In this document: positions 27,486 to 35,735 of the stretch, piece after piece
How the letters are laid out: each line of letters opens with the position of its first letter
How positions within the stretch are numbered: the stretch's first letter is position 1
Notes under the pieces: model-generated
Told to the model about the DNA's origin: nothing
Databases searched by the model: none
The model's input: only the letters and a program-made list of their open reading frames with translations
Assembly (NCBI GenBank): GCA_963783235.1
Contig: CAWAMN010000002.1
Location: forward strand, 1,612,001-1,676,000
Length of the DNA stretch: 64,000 nt
Source: Thiohalomonas sp963783235
GTDB lineage: Bacteria; Pseudomonadota; Gammaproteobacteria; Thiohalomonadales; Thiohalomonadaceae
Direction: 5' to 3'
Translations under genes and position numbers: made by a program

Positions 27486-27944
27486 TTAGTCGAAAAAGAT
27501 GTCATGCACCGCCTGTCCGCAGGCGGTGCCGGTATCGAAAGCATCGATTGGTGCGCCGGTCGATGAAGTGCAACTGACAGTCACCACCTCATCCCCTTCC
27601 AGTCCGACCACACGGGCAACCCGCACGGGATTGCCGCTGTAGGCCAAATCGATAACGGCCAGCTTCTCTCCGTCCCTCTCGCGATAACGTGATTCGACAT
27701 GGGCTCGGCCGGTTTGCCGTTCCGGAGGCACCCCGTTGCGTTCATAGGTCTCTGCCAGACGCTGTTGCGCGGCATTTCGGGTCCACTCCGTAAGTGATGC
27801 CAGGTACGCGCCATCAAAATCAGCCTGCTCCAAACCCTTGGCGGGTTCGCGACTTATCTTGATGTGCGGGGGATAGTTCGACCCACTGCAGCCAAAGACC
27901 AACAGGGCAAGCAGTACGACAGAGAATGGGGAAAAAGGCCTCAT
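27486..27944 (-). CDS. putative lipoprotein
   Basis: 152 aa with a lipoprotein signal peptide (SVVLLALLVFGC, Cys about 19). The body has no recognised domain; a C-terminal cysteine pair (VSCTSSTG and GTACGQAV) may form a disulfide. An envelope location is inferred from the lipobox. Confidence 0.7.
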   Translation of the reverse strand: MRPFSPFSVVLLALLVFGCSGSNYPPHIKISREPAKGLEQADFDGAYLASLTEWTRNAAQQRLAETYERNGVPPERQTGRAHVESRYRERDGEKLAVIDLAYSGNPVRVARVVGLEGDEVVTVSCTSSTGAPIDAFDTGTACGQAVHDIFFD

Positions 27945-28100
27945 GAGGACGATCGGTTACTGAAAGCGGGAGGGAAGGTTCGCATTGAAAGCCGTGGACG
28001 GCAACCCATTCCGCGGCGCAAAAGCCCACCATCAGGTGGCCTGCACCTAAGGCTGACGGGCTCTATAGTTATTGTCGGATTCGGCAAAGGAGTGCTCGCT

Positions 28101-28550
28101 ATGCGCAACAGATTACTCGTCCTCACCTTGACTCCGCTCTTGCTGGTGGGGTGCGCCACTGACCGGCCGCAGGAGCAGGCCGGGATGATCATTGGTGGCA
28201 CCCTCGGCGGCCTTTTGGGTGGACAGGTCGATCGTAGAGCAAGGACCGGAGCCGTGATTGCCGGCACGCTGGCCGGTGCGGCCATTGGGGGGGCCGTGGG
28301 TCGATCCATGGATGAGACCGACCGCTTGAAAGCGGCCCAATCACTGGAGACGGTTCGCACGGGCGTTCCTTCCGCCTGGCGAAATCCCGATACCGGTGCT
28401 GAATACGAATTCACCCCGGTTCGCACTTTCGAGACCTCACAGGGGCCCTGTCGCGAATATCGTGTGGAAGCCTACGTCGGCGGCAAAAGGGAAACGGTGT
28501 ACGGAACCGCCTGCCGCCAGCCGGACGGCAGCTGGAAAATGGTCTCCTGA
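28101..28550 (+). CDS. glycine-zipper lipoprotein (17-kDa surface antigen-like)
   Basis: 149 aa; AAAGGAG is eight bases before the ATG. The lipobox is LLLVGC. A glycine-zipper helix pair follows (MIIGGTLGGLLGGQVDRRAR; TGAVIAGTLAGAAIGGAVG), then a short C-terminal domain with ATDTGA-type segment (WRNPDTGAEYEFTPVRTF) and two Cys (GPCREYRVEA, TACRQPDGSW). This is the layout of the 17-kDa surface antigen/RcsF-adjacent lipoproteins. It probably sits in the outer membrane. Confidence 0.85.
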   Translation: MRNRLLVLTLTPLLLVGCATDRPQEQAGMIIGGTLGGLLGGQVDRRARTGAVIAGTLAGAAIGGAVGRSMDETDRLKAAQSLETVRTGVPSAWRNPDTGAEYEFTPVRTFETSQGPCREYRVEAYVGGKRETVYGTACRQPDGSWKMVS

Positions 28551-28656
28551 CGATCCATCCGCACCTCCCTTCGGCACTCTTACGGACGGTTGTTTCCCGG
28601 TTTCGGCGCTACCATGGGCGTAACGGTCACAAGCGCGGGCCTACAGGGAGGTGGAC

Positions 28657-28956
28657 ATGAAACGAAGCGCACTGGGTTTGGGAGTGGTCGCCCTTTTCGG
28701 GTTGTCGGGCCTGGCCGCACAAACGGCGCCTGATGAATACACACAATGGGAAAAAGAGATCGCCCGGTCGTTCATCGATCTGGATACGGACGGTGACCGA
28801 GCACTGAATCCCGAGGAAGCGGCGGAGCGGCCTCCCCTCGGGTCTCATTTCTCAATGGCGGATATCGATGGGAATGGTCAACTCAGTGTCGAGGAATTCG
28901 CGGCCTTCGAGATCTTGCAGGATTCGATCGAGATCCGTTCGGAGCCGTCGATCTGA
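28657..28956 (+). CDS. secreted EF-hand protein
   Basis: 99 aa with signal peptide LGVVALFGLSGLAAQ. Two EF-hand calcium loops: DTDGDRALNPEE (Arg instead of Gly at position 6) and DIDGNGQLSVEE. The ATG at 28657 is seven bases after GGGAGG; an in-frame GTG at 28651 overlaps that site. It is probably a periplasmic Ca-binding protein. Confidence 0.82.
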   Translation: MKRSALGLGVVALFGLSGLAAQTAPDEYTQWEKEIARSFIDLDTDGDRALNPEEAAERPPLGSHFSMADIDGNGQLSVEEFAAFEILQDSIEIRSEPSI

Positions 28957-29010
28957 ATAGACCGGGAGATTGAGGCCGGCAATCAGGCCGGCCCCCTCCC
29001 GACATCGAAG

Positions 29011-29895
29011 TCAGCCTGCGCGAAGGGCGGCGATACGCTCCTCCAGCGGAGGATGCGACATGAACAGCTTCGCCAGTCCACCGCCGCCGCCCCGGATGCC
29101 GAAGGCCGCCATCTGGTCCGGCAGATGCGAAGGCTCGTGGGCCGCCCGCAGACGCTCCAGGGCCGCCACCATCTTTTCGCGCCCGGCCAGGGCGGCACCG
29201 CCGGCATCGGCCCGGAATTCGCGCTTACGGCTGAACCACATCACCACGAATGAGGCGAGGATACCGAGCACGATCTCGGCGGCGATACTGCCGATCCAGT
29301 AGCCCATCCCCGGCCCCTGGTACTCCTCACTGTTGTTGCCCTGCAGAGCGCGGTCGATGGCAAAGCCCACCACCTTGGCGATGGCGATGACAAAGGTATT
29401 GAGCACCCCCTGTATCAGGGCCATGGTCACCATATCGCCATTGGCCACGTGGCTGACCTCATGGGCCAGCACCGCTTCCACCTCGTCGCGGTTCATGCCC
29501 TCCAGCAGTCCGGTACTCACGGCCACCAGCGAATTGTTGCGGCTCGGCCCGGTGGCAAAGGCGTTGGGTTCGGGGGCGTGGTAAAGCGCCACCTCCGGCA
29601 TGGCAATGCCGGCCTTTTGCGCCTGCGCGCGGACGGTCTGCACCAGCCACTGCTCGGTGGCGTTTCGCGGCGTCTCGATGACCTGGGCGCCGGTTGATTT
29701 CCTGGCCACCCATTTGGATATGGCCAGGGAAATGAAGGAGCCGCCCATGCCGAAAATGGCGGCAAACACCAACAGGGCGCCGAAATCGATTCCTCGCGGC
29801 CCCAGGAAATTGCCGACCCCCAGCACGCTGACCACCACTCCAAGCACGAGCAGGATGGCCAGGTTGGTGCCGACGAACAGCAGTACACGTTTCAT
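29011..29895 (-). CDS. htpX: membrane zinc protease HtpX
   Basis: 294 aa, the expected length. M48 metalloprotease of the inner membrane involved in quality control of membrane proteins. N-terminal helices (VLLFVGTNLAILLVLGVVVS; FGALLVFAAIFGMGGSFISL), the zinc motif HEVSHVANGD at about residues 140-149, then two more membrane segments and the conserved REFRADAGGA with the third zinc ligand. GGAGAG precedes the ATG at 29895. It is divergent from nhaR. Confidence 0.95.
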   Translation of the reverse strand: MKRVLLFVGTNLAILLVLGVVVSVLGVGNFLGPRGIDFGALLVFAAIFGMGGSFISLAISKWVARKSTGAQVIETPRNATEQWLVQTVRAQAQKAGIAMPEVALYHAPEPNAFATGPSRNNSLVAVSTGLLEGMNRDEVEAVLAHEVSHVANGDMVTMALIQGVLNTFVIAIAKVVGFAIDRALQGNNSEEYQGPGMGYWIGSIAAEIVLGILASFVVMWFSRKREFRADAGGAALAGREKMVAALERLRAAHEPSHLPDQMAAFGIRGGGGGLAKLFMSHPPLEERIAALRAG

Positions 29896-29944
29896 CTCTC
29901 CAGTCTCTCCGGTAATTACGTTGCGATAAGGGCTAGGTAAAACG

Positions 29945-29983
29945 CCCTCTCCCTGAGGGAGAGGGCCGGGGTGAGGGGGAAGC
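29945..29983. repeat. GC-rich hairpin repeat of the CCCTCTCCCT type
   Basis: CCCTCTCCC-TGA-GGGAGAGGG is a perfect 9-bp hairpin followed by the frequent tail CCGGGGTGAGGGG. Related hairpins occur at 8317-8337, 27419-27455, 49912-49930, 54922-54958, 55000-55022 and 61850-61940. A dispersed intergenic repeat with no coding capacity. Confidence 0.65.
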
Positions 29984-30089
29984 TCCCCCATCGGGGTTTC
30001 TCACCCTTTGCGACGCTTGCCAGTCTAGCCATGCCTGCGTATAAGGAAAACTCGATATTTATTGCCGATAACATCGGTAAAACCGAGTG

Positions 30090-31004
30090 ATGCGCGGTCT
30101 CAACTACAACCATCTCTACTATTTCTGGGTCGTGGCCGGTGAGGGCAGCATCGCCCGTGCGGCCGAGCGCCTGTACCTCACGCCCCAGACCATCAGCGGA
30201 CAGTTGCATACGCTCGAAGAGCAGCTGGGCGAGAAGCTGTTCAAACGTGTCGGGCGGCGGCTGGTACTCACGGAGAGCGGCCGGCTGGCCCTCGATTACG
30301 CCGACGAGATGTTCCGACTCGGCGCGGAGATGGAGGATGTGCTGGAGGGCAGGACCGGCGGGCGAGAGTTACCGTTCACCGTCGGTATCGTGGATGTCGT
30401 CCCCAAGCTGATCGCCTACCGGCTATTGGAGCCCGCCTTGAGCCTCAACCAGCCGGTGCGGTTCGTCTGTCGGGAGGGGAAACTGGAAGAGCTGCTGGCC
30501 GATGTGGCCATTCATAAACTCGACATGGTCCTGGCGGACACCCCGCTGGCCTCCGGCATCAACGTGCGCGCCTTCAACCACGCCCTCGGGGGATGCGGCA
30601 TCACCTTCTTCGCCTCGCGAGCTGTGGCGCCGCGCCACCGCGACGCCTTCCCCCACTCGCTGAACGGCGCCCCTATGCTGCTGCCCGCCATCAACACCGC
30701 CCTGCGCGGTGCCCTCATGCAGTGGCTCGACCGCCTGGAGATCCGCCCCCATATCCGCGGCGAATTCGAGGACAGCGCCCTGATGACCGCCTTCGGCCAG
30801 GCGGGCGTCGGGATTTTCATCGCGCCCACCGTCATCGAGCCCGACATCATCCGCCAGTACGCCGTCGACCCCATCGGCCGCACCGACGAAGTCCGCGAAC
30901 GCTTCTACGCCATCTCCGCCGAACGGCGCCTGCGCCACCCCGCCGTTGTCGCCATCCGCGAAGCGGCCCGGGGGGAGATGTTTGGAACCAAAGGCTCTGA
31001 TTGA
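30090..31004 (+). CDS. nhaR: LysR-type regulator NhaR
   Basis: 304 aa. The N-terminal helix-turn-helix LNYNHLYYFWVVAGEGSIAR followed by AAERLYLTPQTISGQLHTLE is the diagnostic NhaR beginning. The effector-binding domain follows. In enterobacteria NhaR activates the sodium/proton antiporter nhaA and osmC-type genes; no nhaA is in this window. Start ATG 30090, with a GTG one codon earlier. Confidence 0.9.
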   Translation: MRGLNYNHLYYFWVVAGEGSIARAAERLYLTPQTISGQLHTLEEQLGEKLFKRVGRRLVLTESGRLALDYADEMFRLGAEMEDVLEGRTGGRELPFTVGIVDVVPKLIAYRLLEPALSLNQPVRFVCREGKLEELLADVAIHKLDMVLADTPLASGINVRAFNHALGGCGITFFASRAVAPRHRDAFPHSLNGAPMLLPAINTALRGALMQWLDRLEIRPHIRGEFEDSALMTAFGQAGVGIFIAPTVIEPDIIRQYAVDPIGRTDEVRERFYAISAERRLRHPAVVAIREAARGEMFGTKGSD

Positions 31005-31005
31005 A

Positions 31006-31316
31006 GGCGTGTACAAGGAGCCCAGCCCTCTGGGCGAACATGGCCGGAGGCCATCAGACTGTGCTGGTAAGGTTATGACCCCCTTTCTACTTTTCTCCCC
31101 CGCACCCGGTGTCGTTCCAGGCGTGTAGGAGCCCAGCCCTCTGGGCGAACATGGCCGGAGGCCATCAGACTGTGCTGGTAAGGTTATGACCCCTTCTCTA
31201 CTTTTCTCCTCCGCACTCGGTGTCCTTCCAGGCGTGTAGGAGCCCAGCCCTCTGGGCGAACATGGCCGGAGGCACATCAGACTGTGCTGGTAAAGGGTTA
31301 TGACCGCTTTTCTCCG
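31006..31316 (-). repeat. three-copy array of the 105-114 bp double-hairpin repeat
   Basis: Copies begin at 31006, 31120 and 31231 (periods 114 and 111; the third is partial). Each contains two adjacent perfect hairpins: GCCCAG-CCCT-CTGGGC and ATGGCC-GGA-GGCCAT. The array starts two bases after the nhaR stop codon. It is the same family, in opposite orientation, as the five-copy array at 49.3-49.8 kb and the single copy at 46.9 kb. Confidence 0.85.
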
Positions 31317-31402
31317 CGCGGACTGAAAAACGCAACCAGGCACTGGTTACCGCTCGCTGCTGCCCACGCCTAGCATGCAAGAAGAAAGACCTGACCCTCT
31401 CG

Positions 31403-31581
31403 CCCCCCTGGCACTGGGGACGGGTAAACGCCACGCGATCTTCACAGCCCTCAGCAGCAAGAGCTACTGGCACCTGTCGAAGACGCTGGCGACGCAAACG
31501 GGGATGACGAATGAGTGGCTGAAGAGCCAGGGGCTGATCAACATCCGCATGCTGTGGATGAAAGCCCATGGCTATGCCTGA
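31403..31581 (+). pseudogene. C-terminal fragment of a group II intron reverse transcriptase
   Basis: 59 codons from LALGTGKRHAIFTALSSKSY to the stop, identical in protein to the end of the intact enzyme at 36226-37581. No reverse transcriptase domain remains. Confidence 0.85.
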
Positions 31582-31958
31582 ACTTCTTGTGTGCTTCTTT
31601 CTTGTGAACCGCCTAGTCCAAAAGGGAGACCCCCCAGCTCTGCTGGGGAGGCAGTAGCAGTTTGACAATTCCGGAAGTCTCGTGAGAACTCCCAAACGTG
31701 AGCCGCCAAGCATCACGAATGGGAGAACTCATGAGACAAGTAGCGAGTTTAAGTCACACACGCTGGGAGTGTAAGTACCACGTGGTTTTCATCCCGAAGT
31801 ACCGCCGAAAGACGATTTTCGGTCATATCCGGCGAGAATTGGGAGAGGTCTTTCACCGTCTGGCGAAGCAGAGTAACCGGTAATTCTTACCCGTACTTCT
31901 CTCGCGCATTCTGAGGGGCAACACTGTGCACCGGCAGTCAAGCAAACCGGAGCACAGC

Positions 31959-32291
31959 ATGGACACCACGGAAATCTCACTCACCGACAAGCAGCGCGTC
32001 TGGCTTGATCACATCCGGGCCTGCGAGCAGTCCGGACAGTCGATGCGCCAGTACGCCAAGGCGCATGAGTTGAACGTAACGGCCTTCTATAACTGGAAGT
32101 CCACGCTCCGGCGCAAAGGCGTCCTCGGCGATAATCCCGCGCGGCCTCGCCTGTTTCAAAAAGCCCGTGTCGTTGACGGTCGCGGACTGGGCCGCTGCCG
32201 CGTTGTCTTGCCGACGGGCGTGGCGCTGGAGTTCGATAACAGCACCGAGCCGGCCTGGGTGGCGGAGTTGGTAAGGGCCTTGGCCGGATGA
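31959..32291 (+). CDS. tnpA: IS66 TnpA-like accessory protein (copy 1)
   Basis: 110 aa from the ATG at 31959 (GGAG six bases upstream; a GTG at 31926 is possible). A helix-turn-helix region (LDHIRACEQSGQSMRQYAKA, HELNVTAFYNWKSTLRRKG) is typical of the first IS66 gene. It is required for transposition in related elements. The stop overlaps the tnpB start by ATGA. Confidence 0.88.
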   Translation: MDTTEISLTDKQRVWLDHIRACEQSGQSMRQYAKAHELNVTAFYNWKSTLRRKGVLGDNPARPRLFQKARVVDGRGLGRCRVVLPTGVALEFDNSTEPAWVAELVRALAG

Positions 32292-32647
32292 TGCGCCCGA
32301 GTAACGACCTGCCTGAGGTGTATGTTTGCCTCAAGCCGGTGGACTTTCGAAAGGGCATCAATGGCTTGGCGGTGCTGGTCGAAGCCGAGCTGGAACTCGA
32401 CCCGTTCTCCGAGCGGCTGTTCGTCTTCGTCAACCGGCGCCGCGACAAGGTCAAGATGCTCTACTGGGAAGGCTCCGGCTTTTGCCTGTGGATGAAGCGT
32501 CTGGAGAAGGAGCGCTTCAAGTGGCCGGTCTTTCTCGGCGGCGAACTGGCTACGCTCACCGGCCAGCAGCTCAACTGGCTGCTCGACGGGATTGATTTGC
32601 GCTATGTGCGGCCGCATCAGGCGCTGCACTACAAGTCAGCTTTATAG
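32288..32647 (+). CDS. tnpB: IS66 TnpB-like accessory protein (copy 1)
   Basis: 119 aa, the normal size for the IS66 Orf2 family: VYVCLKPVDFRKGINGLAVL, LFVFVNRRRDKVKMLYWEGS and GFCLWMKRLEKERFKWP are its signature blocks. It is an accessory protein of unknown mechanism needed for IS66 transposition. Coupled to tnpA by overlap. Confidence 0.93.
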   Translation: MMRPSNDLPEVYVCLKPVDFRKGINGLAVLVEAELELDPFSERLFVFVNRRRDKVKMLYWEGSGFCLWMKRLEKERFKWPVFLGGELATLTGQQLNWLLDGIDLRYVRPHQALHYKSAL

Positions 32648-32700
32648 GCCGATCGAAAAGTTCGATCACGACCATCGCTTTGGCTCGGTACAATGGGGCC

Positions 32701-34254
32701 ATGGTCGCTGTTACGAACAATTTGCCGGACGACATCGAGGCGCTGAAAGCGCTGGTTGCCAAGCAGCAGACGCAGCTGCAGCGAAAAGACGCGCAGATTG
32801 TCGCGCTTCAGGAAAAGCTGAATATCCTGGTGGCCAAGCGCTTCGGCCGCTCTTCGGAAAAGGCCGACAAACACCAGCTCGGCCTTTTCAATGAGGCCGA
32901 GGCCCCGGAGCAGGCCGAGGGCACAGTCGATGAAGCCGAAGAGGCCTCGGTCACTGTCCCGGCCCACCAGCGCCAAAAGCCCGGTCGCAAGCCGCTGCCG
33001 GATTACATCGAGCGGGTCGAGGTCCTGCATGACCTGCCCGAAGCCGAGAAGGTCTGCCCGCATGACGGCAGCGCCCTGGAGCGCATTGGCGAGGAGATCT
33101 CCGAGCAGCTGGATGTGATCCCGGCCAAAGTCCAGGTGTTGCGTCACATCCGGCCCAAGTACGCCTGCCCCTGCTGCCGTCAGGGGGTGAAGACGGCGAA
33201 GCTCCCGCCCCAGCCGATTCCGAAGAGCTTTGCCAGCCCCGGCCTTCTGGCCCACGTGTGTACCGCCAAGTACGTCGATGCCCTGCCGCTGTACCGACAG
33301 GAAAGCATTCTGAGGCGTGCCGGCGTCGAGATCCCCCGGGCCACCCTGGCCGGCTGGATGCTCAAGCTCGGGGATTTGGTCCTGCCACTGGTTAACCTGC
33401 TGCGCGATACGCTGCTCGGTTACGACATCGTGCAGATGGACGAGACTACGGTGCAGGTGTTGAAGGAGGACGGCAAAAAGGCATCCTCCAAGTCCTATAT
33501 GTGGGTCCAGCGCGGCGGTCCGCCCGACAAGCCGGTCATCCTCTTCGATTACGACCCCTCAAGGGGCCAGTCCGTACCGCTTCGTCTGCTTGAAGGCTTT
33601 AGCGGCACTGTGCAGTGCGATGGCTATGACGGCTATAACGCCGTGGCCGAGCAGCAGGATGTGCGCCTGCTTGGCTGCATGGCCCATGCCCGGCGCAAAT
33701 TCGACGAGGCGCTCAAGGCGCAGGGCAAGAAGGCCAAGGGCAAACCGACCGGCCGCGCTGGCAAGGGCCTCGACTTCATTGGCAAGCTCTACCGTATCGA
33801 AAAGCAGGCCAAAGACCTCAGCCCCGAGGAGCGCTACCGACTGCGCCAGGAGAAGGCCCGGCCGGTGCTGAAGGACATGCGAAAGTGGCTGGAGCAGTCG
33901 CTGCCCGAGGTACCGCCCCAAAGTGCCATCGGCAGGGCCTTGGGCTATCTGGCCGGTGAATGGTCCAAGCTGGCCCGTTACGTCGAAGACGGCCGCCTCA
34001 GCATCGACAACAATGCCGCCGAGCGCGCCATCCGCCCCTTTGTCATCGGTCGCAACAACTGGCTCTTTGCCGATACCCCCAAGGGCGCGCACACCTCGGC
34101 ACGGCTATACAGTCTCATCGCCACCGCCAAGGCCAGCGGCCATGAGCCCTACCGCTACCTGCGCCACGTTTTTAAAGAACTACCCGGCGCCGAATCGGTC
34201 GAGGATTTCGAGGCGCTGCTGCCTTTCAATCTCGACGCCGACAGCTTGGATTAG
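32701..34254 (+). CDS. tnpC: IS66 transposase TnpC (copy 1)
   Basis: 517 aa from the ATG at 32701. An N-terminal coiled coil (LKALVAKQQTQLQRKDAQIV), a zinc-finger segment (KYACPCCRQG), then the DDE catalytic region: YDIVQMDETTVQVL, VQCDGYDGYNAVAEQ and the C-terminal DNNAAERAIRPFVIGRNNWL with the conserved Glu. It appears intact, so this copy may supply active transposase. Confidence 0.95.
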   Translation: MVAVTNNLPDDIEALKALVAKQQTQLQRKDAQIVALQEKLNILVAKRFGRSSEKADKHQLGLFNEAEAPEQAEGTVDEAEEASVTVPAHQRQKPGRKPLPDYIERVEVLHDLPEAEKVCPHDGSALERIGEEISEQLDVIPAKVQVLRHIRPKYACPCCRQGVKTAKLPPQPIPKSFASPGLLAHVCTAKYVDALPLYRQESILRRAGVEIPRATLAGWMLKLGDLVLPLVNLLRDTLLGYDIVQMDETTVQVLKEDGKKASSKSYMWVQRGGPPDKPVILFDYDPSRGQSVPLRLLEGFSGTVQCDGYDGYNAVAEQQDVRLLGCMAHARRKFDEALKAQGKKAKGKPTGRAGKGLDFIGKLYRIEKQAKDLSPEERYRLRQEKARPVLKDMRKWLEQSLPEVPPQSAIGRALGYLAGEWSKLARYVEDGRLSIDNNAAERAIRPFVIGRNNWLFADTPKGAHTSARLYSLIATAKASGHEPYRYLRHVFKELPGAESVEDFEALLPFNLDADSLD

Positions 34255-34768
34255 GCCGGAACCCCGCGCAATACGGGTTTCGCTAATCGCTTACGAAGCA
34301 GAAAGAGAGCCATATCGAAGAGGGTCATTTAATGCCGGATCATGTTCACATGATGATCGCGATTCCGCCGAAGCACTCGGTATCGCAAGTCGTCGGGTAT
34401 ATCAAAGGCAAGAGCGCGATCCACATAGCGAGGACCTACATGGAGCGGAAGAAGAACTTCGTGGGACAGCATTTCTGGGCGCGAGGTTACTTCGTATCGA
34501 CGGTAGGGCGAGACGAAGCGGTAATTCGGAATTATATCCGGCACCAAGAGGCAGAAGACCGCCGGATTGACCAGATGAATTTGATGTAGGTTGCCCCCTT
34601 TAGGGGGCTCAAGGACCGCGAAGCGGTCCGTCCAGGCCGCTTTGAGCGGCTCACAAGTTAAAGCCCCCGGCTTTGCCGGGGGATGTTTACTGCGGACCCG
34701 CATGCTAGGTGGTGTGGGGAGGGCGGGCTAGAAGCCCGCCCTTACCCGATTAGGTTCGATTAATGAAC

Positions 34769-35665
34769 TCATGGAGCATTCTCAAGCATCGCCACCAGTT
34801 CTCGTTCGAGGCGCTCATCCGTCTGCGATATGCCATGACGGGGATTCAGTCCCCACTGCGAGGTGTGGACGAGAAGGTTCCACTCCTCTGAGGTTGACAT
34901 GAATGCAAAGCTCACGATAGTGCCGATCACCTTCTTGCTTCTTCGTGCATAGACGCGCTCCCAAACCGGAGAGAACCGTTCGATGAGGCTTCGCATTAAC
35001 CCGTCCACGGACTGCATGAGCTGGGCGTCATTACGACTCACATAAATCTGGTCTCCCGGATTTAGTGCTTTTGAGACATCTATGGCAACAACTCCGCGGT
35101 GACCGGAACCCAACTGCTTACGGAGCAGGCCCTCCAGCTGGCTTGATGCCTTCTTCACATTTGCTTCGATTTTGTTTTCGGTTGTGACCCGTTTGCATTC
35201 AATCCACATCTTGTGGCCACTGAAGCGGACTCCGGTATCTGATGGTGCATCAAGAATCGCGGTAGCGCCCCTGGCGGGTCGGTGGAGCCTCGCCGCCACT
35301 ACTGCTTCGAAGAGAAAATTGCGAGCGGCAGTGGATTCTGGCGTTTCGTCGTAAGCATTGATAGGTCCGTTTACTGCTTTCTGGAGCTTCGCGATAATGC
35401 CGGCCAATTTCGATGGGTCAATGTCCTTAAACGCCTCATAAACATTTACGAAGTCATGGATCTCGAACATTGAGATAACGAAGCCGGGAAATACCTGTTT
35501 TCCCTCTTCAGCTGATGCAGTGCGGTAGGCTTGGGTCCAATGTTTTACAACCCGTTCATAATGGGAAGTCCTTCCCGGGCCGAGCCTCACACCGATCTGG
35601 TCCATCCACTTCAGGGCTGAAGAGTACCGTTCAAGGATGGACTCGTAGGACTCGGTGGTGATCAT
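34769..35665 (-). CDS. integron cassette protein, PD-(D/E)XK nuclease-like
   Basis: 298 aa. The ATG at 35665 lies nine bases from the attC core GTTAGGT, the classic position for a cassette gene. The first half is helical. The centre, ATAILDAPSDTGVRFSGHKM followed by WIECKRVTTENKIEANVKKA, has an Asp, then ExK after a strand, then a basic helix, matching the PD-(D/E)XK nuclease core; GHRGVVAIDVSKAL follows as the next strand. A restriction or defence-type nuclease is possible, but no partner methylase or toxin/antitoxin gene is adjacent. Lower GC than the chromosomal genes by eye. Confidence 0.72.
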   Translation of the reverse strand: MITTESYESILERYSSALKWMDQIGVRLGPGRTSHYERVVKHWTQAYRTASAEEGKQVFPGFVISMFEIHDFVNVYEAFKDIDPSKLAGIIAKLQKAVNGPINAYDETPESTAARNFLFEAVVAARLHRPARGATAILDAPSDTGVRFSGHKMWIECKRVTTENKIEANVKKASSQLEGLLRKQLGSGHRGVVAIDVSKALNPGDQIYVSRNDAQLMQSVDGLMRSLIERFSPVWERVYARRSKKVIGTIVSFAFMSTSEEWNLLVHTSQWGLNPRHGISQTDERLERELVAMLENAP

Positions 35666-35673
35666 CTTGAGAA

Positions 35674-35735
35674 CCTAACGCCCAAACTCACCCGTCGCGG
35701 ACCGCGTAGCGGTACGCGATCGGGTGGAGTGCCGT
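35674..35735 (-). other. integron attC-like recombination site (attC3), interrupted by a group II intron
   Basis: Read on the minus strand the site ends GGCGTTAGGT beside the next cassette's start. On the plus strand CTCACCCG and CGGGTGGAG form the imperfect stem with an extrahelical base, with a GC-rich centre. The other core (GCATAA) lies across the intron at 37676-37681, overlapping the stop codon of the preceding cassette gene. Confidence 0.75.

Larger units (their letters stand above)
31873..34294 (+). mobile_element. IS66-family insertion sequence, copy 1 (2422 bp)
   Basis: The ends GTAACCGGTAATTCTTACCC and, inverted, GTAAGCGATTAGCGAAACCC are imperfect inverted repeats. Flanked by a perfect 8-bp duplication GAAGCAGA (31865-31872 and 34295-34302), as expected of IS66. 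Carries tnpA-, tnpB- and tnpC-type genes. Near-identical copies at 37961-40382 and 42025-44446. Confidence 0.95.
31731..34589 (+). pseudogene. tnpA: IS200/IS605-type transposase tnpA interrupted by IS66
   Basis: Codons 31731-31872 encode MRQVASLSHTRWECKYHVVF onward to VFHRLAKQ. After excision of IS66 and one 8-bp duplication the frame continues from 34303 as KESHIEEGHLMPDHVHMMI and ends at 34589. The HUH motif is HVH and the catalytic tyrosine is probably in IRNYIRHQE. Only the IS66 insertion inactivates it. GGGAG lies six bases before the ATG. Confidence 0.88.
31618..34690 (+). mobile_element. IS200-like element split by IS66
   Basis: Inserted in domain V of the intron remnant: GAACCGCCTAGT is on the left and GCGGACCCGCATG on the right, continuous in the complete intron. 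Subterminal hairpins typical of IS200 are visible: CCCCAGC-TCT-GCTGGGG at about 31629-31646 and CCCCCGGC-TTT-GCCGGGGG at about 34665-34683. Removing IS66 and one target copy leaves about 643 bp, a normal IS200 size. No flanking duplication, as expected of the family. Confidence 0.8.
31403..34750 (+). mobile_element. 3' remnant of a group IIC-attC-type intron, interrupted by an IS200-like element
   Basis: 31403-31617 repeats 37403-37617 of the complete intron almost base for base (one difference noticed), covering the last 59 codons of its reverse transcriptase and the start of domain V. The rest of domain V and domain VI resume at 34691 and end at 34750 in CCCGAT. The 5' part is missing (the break is at about 31402). 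Domain V is split by the IS200-like insertion, so the ribozyme is dead. The 3' exon TTAGGT is the inverse core of the attC site of the 34769-35665 cassette. Confidence 0.85.
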
